Positions 59,651 to 64,000 of a DNA stretch of 64,000 nt are shown here, piece after piece. Position 1 is the first letter of the stretch; every line of letters begins with the position of its first letter. This DNA is from Phymorhynchus buccinoides (Eukaryota; Mollusca; Gastropoda; Neogastropoda; Raphitomidae), in NCBI GenBank assembly GCA_017654935.2, contig CM065682.1:35062488-35126487 (forward strand), in the 5' to 3' direction. A program made the translations under genes and the position numbers. Below the pieces are notes generated by a model. It searched no databases. It had not been told where the DNA came from and saw only the letters and a list, made by a program, of their open reading frames with translations.

Positions 59651-60361
59651 AATAGGGCAAAGGATTGAGTACCTAACAACAAGTTTTTGTCTTTGTTGAC
59701 CATTTTACGTCAACATTTTATTTCTAAGTAAAAGTTGGACATTTATTTGACATTTTACCTGTCAAGTCAAGTCAAGTTAAGTCAAACTGACCTTTATTGG
59801 GGGTTAAAGAATAAACTGACAAGGTTTTTTTTCATCCTGCCCTCAGTAATTAATATATTATGTTACAGTAACATTGAGTAAAACTTAATTTTTGCTATTG
59901 AAGACACAACGTGACTGTCCCATTATTTGACAGTGGGCACGAGAGGGCATAGGTTTTTTTTATACTGTCTCGCATCACATTTAAATTTCTTAAAATTTAA
60001 ACTTTTGTTTTGAACTTTTTGTAGAATAATATCAACCAACATGACCAGAAATACTCATAAACCGTAGTTATGATCGTGATCCCTTCGAGGACAAGTTTCC
60101 ATGTGCGTTGTACAATGCCAATGGACAATAAAGAAACATGACTTATGACATTTGAGGTTGTCTGGCTCCTCGAAAGTTGGAAGCATCTCCATTTCGGCAG
60201 GGACACTGGACACTGGAAAACTTTATTTGACAAGGATAAAGATTTTAGGCGATGCCTATCCTTACAATCTGTCCTTGGATAAAAGAATTAAAAATGGACT
60301 AGTAACATGAAAAAAAAGTCACTACGAACAAGAAACGCATTTGAAAACACGTACGTCTACA

Positions 60362-60508
<147 letters not shown>

Positions 60509-60755
60509 ACACATACATTGTATTTATTTTTAAAAACAACAATAGTGAAACAAATAATTGATGACAAGTAGGACGTGAAAGCAACCTCGATCCAATCATA
60601 TTTAACCAGTATTTAAAAGGCAAACCAATAAACGAACAAAGCATAAAACTGAGATGTAAACATTCGTTTGACATATAGCATGCATATAACATGTAGTTGT
60701 ACGCAAGGCAATAGATAAGTTATACAGTGTGAGTTCAATATCACACAGGATTTAA

Positions 60756-61746
60756 GCAGGGCTGTACATTATGTTTGTCCGCACTATATTTTTGCATCGT
60801 GAGACGGAAAGGGCATAACTGAATGGTAGAGGAAAGGGAATTCCAAATTGAGGAACCTGAAAATGAAAAACTTGATTTGTATTTGCTTATTCTGGTGTTT
60901 GGCATAATGTAGTTACTGGAACCATAACGATAGTGATGCCGGGGCTAACTAATGTTTTTAGGTATTGTGGGGCTAAGTCATTATGCACTTTGTACATGAG
61001 GATTGCTTTGTTGTACTTTAGTTGTGAATATAACAGAAGGATGTTTAATTTTGCTTGTTTTTCTGATGTGGTGAGGTTTGGGTCAGGAAGAATAATTTTA
61101 GCTGCTCTTTTGTAGATATAATTGAGTTTTAATAGGTGACATTTGGCGGCAGAATCCCAAACTACAGATGCGTAGTTGACGTGAGAGAGACAGTGGGCAT
61201 GAAAGAACATTTTGCGTTCCTCTGTATCTATGAATGAATGGTTTATGTGGGTGTGTTTTTTAGTAGGAATAGGTTTCGCGCAAGCTTGTGTGCCACTTCA
61301 GTTCTTCGTCTATGATCACACCCATGACTCAGTGCTCTTTTACTTGATCAATGATGTTATCCTTTGATTAAACTTTGAGAATTAGAGGTTCGTTCTGATG
61401 TTTTTGTCTTGAAGTAATTACCATGCTTTTGGTTTTTTGTAGGGTGGATGACCATCAGGTTTTGGTCACACCAGGCAGAAACATCATTTAAAGCTGTTTG
61501 TAATGAGGTTTGAATGGAGGATAAACGAGCTGCACTAGAGTGGAGGGAGTCGTCGTCAGCAAACAGATCGCTTGAGACACTTTCATCTGATATTGAAAGT
61601 GGTAGATCATTGATGCATAAGCAGAATAGGAGAGGTCCTAATACAGATCCTTGCGGTACACCTGTCTTAATGATCTTTGTATCTGAAACTACACCATTAT
61701 TTAAGACGCACAGGTCTACAAGGGGACACAAGAAGCAGGCCTTCAT
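60756..61746 (-). mobile_element. Mirror of the decayed LINE at the left edge
   Basis: It reads GVPQGSVLGPLLF, LFADDDSLH, LQTALNDVSAWCDQNLM, HVNYASVVWDSA, LMYKVHNDLAPQYL. It is open over longer stretches than the left copy (61357-61746 and 60887-61210), so the two copies have accumulated different disabling changes. Confidence 0.87.
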
Positions 61747-61748
61747 TT

Positions 61749-61803
61749 CTGTGGCGCAAACTTTTCGACAGGTGCTTATAGCTGCATCGTTTCAGCCGGT
61801 GTC
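61749..61803 (-). repeat. 54-bp direct repeat, copy 1
   Basis: TGGCGCAAACTTTTCGACAG then GTGCTTATAGCTGC. It is about 88-90 % identical to 62089-62142. On the minus strand both read as a basic RLKR-SY-HLSKSLR-RN peptide. Confidence 0.75.
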
Positions 61804-61804
61804 C

Positions 61805-61896
61805 AGACTTTTCCCACTGGATTTTTCACACCCGGACATTTCGCACCCAGACTTTTCACACCCTAGGTCTTATCCCACCTGGACTTTTTACACTCA
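61805..61896. repeat. Short minisatellite, GGACTTTTCACACCC unit
   Basis: About six imperfect 14-17 bp units (CAGACTTTTCCCACT, GGATTTTTCACACCC, GGACATTTCGCACCC, CAGACTTTTCACACCC and so on). Only the first ~23 bp has a partner in the left arm, at the window edge. Confidence 0.75.
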
Positions 61897-61949
61897 ATCA
61901 TACATACATACATGACAGAGCTCACGCATGTATACACGCACATATACAA

Positions 61950-62085
61950 ATGGCACCATCATCGGTCTTGCTTGACTTTGAAATGGCAATGTGTAATGCA
62001 GTCAAGGCCATTTTTGAGCGTGCTCAAATTACACACTGCCATTTTCACCTCTGTCACAACGTCTATAAACATGTGCAGGCCATTT
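61950..62085 (+). pseudogene. MULE-transposase-like fragment
   Basis: About 45 codons containing LLDFEMAMCNAVKAIFE followed by CHFHLCHNVYKHVQAI. It fits the MULE transposase block with pattern DFE-A--NA----F-------C-FH, holding one catalytic-region acidic pair and the C/H residues. Nothing else of the transposase is visible on either side, so it is a stranded fragment. It lies exactly between the two 54-bp direct repeats. Confidence 0.55.
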
Positions 62086-62088
62086 CTC

Positions 62089-62142
62089 TGGCGCAAACTT
62101 TTCGACAAGTGCGTATAGCTGCTTCGTTTCAGCCTGTTCTTG
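62089..62142 (-). repeat. 54-bp direct repeat, copy 2 (LINE C-terminal segment)
   Basis: Second copy of 61749-61803. On the minus strand it continues the C-terminal reading of the LINE at 62147-63210 (KPYKNRLKRSSYTHLSKS), so the repeat is probably LINE-derived. Confidence 0.7.
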
Positions 62143-62146
62143 TATG

Positions 62147-63210
62147 GCTTTTGTATTTCAGAGTGCAGGGGGTGGGTAGGCATTCTCAGGATGTTTTCAT
62201 TGTTAATGCATACCTTTTCATCTCTTCTATCTTCCAGAGGGCGCAAACTGGTGTGCTTTTCCATGGCTTGTATTAGAGTTGTTTTCATCCCACCAGTGAT
62301 GATACGTAGTCCTGCAGTTTGCACTTTGTCGAGACGACTTTCATTTGTTTTTGTGCTGTGGCCCAAGCAGTACTGCCATATTCCAGGGCTGATCTTACAG
62401 TGCCCTTGTATACTGTCTGCAAGATCTTGCTGTTTGCGCTCCAAGATGTTCCAGTCAGCTTTTTCATGATGGCAAGCTTTTGGTTAGCCTTTTCTTAGTG
62501 TCCTTGAGATGAGGGGTCCATGTCAGACGCGTGTCCAGCTTTACACCCATGTAGGTTGGAGTATTTTATTGTTGAATCTCTCTCCCATTCAACCTCAGTT
62601 TTGCGTTTTCCGGCATGGATGAGAAGACTGTATTGACTGTCTTCGTGGTGCTGGTTTACACACCCTAGTCAGATGCCCATCTTCCAACATGATCCATTGC
62701 TTCCTGCATCCTGTGGCTTGCAGTTGATAGATGCTCTGCAGCGTTCCAGACAGCAAAGTCGTCGGCATGGAGGGCTCTGGAGACATGCCTGGTGAGTTTC
62801 TCTGCAATGTCATCGACGAAGTTGACGAAGGGAGTCAGAGTGACTTGCTGACTGATCTTCCCATCAAGTTTCACTCTCGCTCTTCGGTACTGAGGGACAT
62901 TTGTGATCCAGTTGTAAATTTTCCCTTCTACTGCTTTGTTCAGCAGCTTCAGAACAAGGCCTTTCCTCCGTACCTTGTCAAATGCCTTAGTCAGGTCTAC
63001 GAAGACTACAAGTACCTTGTTCTTTTCCTGGAAGGCATTTTCAATCTCCTGGACAAGGTAAACCAGCTGTCCTCTGTGCTGCGGTTCTTCATGTAGGCTG
63101 ACTAAGTGTTGCTGAGTAGCTGGTTCGCTTCCAGGTGTTTCAGCAGTCTTGCGTTTACCATTCTTTTTATCACCTTGCATAGACAACCTAGCAGGCTGCA
63201 TTTCGAACAA
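62147..63210 (-). mobile_element. Decayed non-LTR retrotransposon (minus strand)
   Basis: The minus-strand frame 63210-62665 contains VVFVDLTKAFDKVRRKGL (RT motif A), YRRARVKLDGKISQQV, FVNFVDDIAEKL and RALHADDFAVW (motif C with the Asp pair). The usual GVPQG block between them is lost, replaced by TLTPFVNF. Another frame to about 62147 gives WATAQKQM, RLDKVQTAGLRIITGGMKT and RPLEDRRDEKV, the ORF2 C-terminus. It is a dead LINE with a deleted RT core. It lies outside the visible palindrome. Confidence 0.85.
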
Positions 63211-63254
63211 AAAATGACGTTTGCCGGTGAAACACCCCGCTTCGTCCCCCCCTT

Positions 63255-63400
63255 GGAAACGTCCCCCGGGGGACTTTCCGGGACACCAAAACGTCCCCCG
63301 GGAGACGAATCAGTGTCCCCAAACGTCCCCCGGGGGACCTTTTGGTGTCCTGAAACGTCCCCCGGGGGACTTTCTGGGGCGTCCCCCGGGCGTCCCCCCC
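63255..63400. repeat. GTCCCCCGGGGGAC minisatellite
   Basis: Four or more units of about 32 bp, each starting AAACGTCCCCCGGG, at about 63257, 63289, 63321 and 63353. The core GTCCCCCGGGGGAC is a perfect 14-bp palindrome. It is far more GC-rich than anything nearby and is followed by C-rich sequence (63385-63440). Confidence 0.85.
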
Positions 63401-63446
63401 ACCCTGGTCAAGTCCCCCCCTCCCTCCCTCCGCAAATCATCCCCCA

Positions 63447-63449
<3 letters not shown>

Positions 63450-63518
<69 letters not shown>

Positions 63519-63550
63519 GTGTGTGTATGTGTGTGTGTATGTGTGTGTCG
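63450..63550. repeat. (GT)n microsatellite
   Basis: About 65 bp of pure GT with a variant GTGTAAGTGTGTATG tail. Confidence 0.95.
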
Positions 63551-64000
63551 GACATATAAATTTGTCTTTGACTTTCACACACGCACACGCGCGCGCACAC
63601 GCACACACATGCACACACAGCGTTGTGGTAGGCCTATATATCATTTTTCTGTACTGTTTTAAAAAATATGCTTTCTTATCTACCCCTCTTTGTGTCTGTC
63701 TCTCTCTGTGTTTGTCTGTCTGTCTCCATCCTCTCTCTCTCTCTCTCTCCCCCTCTCTCTCTCTCTCTCTAAAACTCGCGCACTATCTCACTCAAAACAA
63801 CGTTTTAACATTAATTGTGTCTAAAGTGCACAGGACTGGTAAGCTTTCTGCTTGTGTGTTTCATGCACTTACAAGTAAGCTTACACACGTCCACATTTCA
63901 CCCACTTATATTCAGATGAGCTTGCACGCGTGCGCGCACACACACTCTTTCTCACCCCACCTCTTTGATGCACATGCACATGCCGATGCGCGCGTGTGTA
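63551..64000. other. Right window edge, simple-sequence rich
   Basis: Short CA/CG, TC and GT tracts (63575-63620, 63690-63770, 63925-64000). No gene seen. Confidence 0.6.

Overview
The window is eukaryotic nuclear DNA, probably from a marine mollusc or another lophotrochozoan. The evidence is a multi-exon class C GPCR gene with consensus GT/AG introns, many decayed non-LTR retrotransposons, a tRNA-derived SINE, foldback/MITE-type DNA elements and very many long GA/TC, GT/CA and GAA microsatellites. The phylum is inferred from repeat style, not from a diagnostic gene.

The dominant structure is a giant inverted repeat. Bases 1-30633 recur as the reverse complement in 31164-61827, on either side of a run of exactly 500 N (30664-31163). 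Every gene exon and mobile element of the left arm has a mirror copy on the other strand. Receptor exons translate identically in both arms. Non-coding sequence differs by scattered substitutions and microsatellite lengths, and mismatches rise in the last ~100-200 bp next to the gap. The simplest reading is two haplotype contigs scaffolded head-to-head across an artificial gap. A genuine ~61 kb palindrome is the alternative and can be tested.

The only convincing host gene is a metabotropic-glutamate-receptor-like receptor, present twice and convergent: plus strand at 2703-18337 and minus strand at 43490-59111. Five 3' exons are visible. They encode the second half of the Venus-flytrap ligand domain, a nine-cysteine NCD3G domain, seven membrane segments and a short C-tail, about 667 residues in all. 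The 5' exons lie outside the window on both sides.

Left arm layout: decayed LINE (1-1070); GTAACG repeats; receptor exons A and B; foldback element; degenerate array with a SINE inserted; exon C; LINE inserted into an older LINE (8166-10690); second foldback (11657-12262); exon D; RNase H-bearing LINE end (14640-15470); two tandem LINE 3' ends (16040-17597); exon E; a second pair of tandem 3' ends (18916-19600); a dense cluster of TTATAAGAAAACTCG-type inverted-repeat elements (19844-23559); two MITEs (23905-24192 and 26167-26701); and a LINE whose RT carries a 60-bp triplication (27770-29700). The right arm repeats this in reverse.

Beyond the mirrored part (61828-64000) are a short minisatellite, a small MULE-transposase-like fragment, a decayed LINE on the minus strand, a CCCCCGGGGG minisatellite and a GT repeat. 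I found no CRISPR array, rRNA, stand-alone tRNA, operon or defence-type cassette. The observations most worth checking are the palindrome, the element ends that cross one another, and several apparently unclassified inverted-repeat elements.
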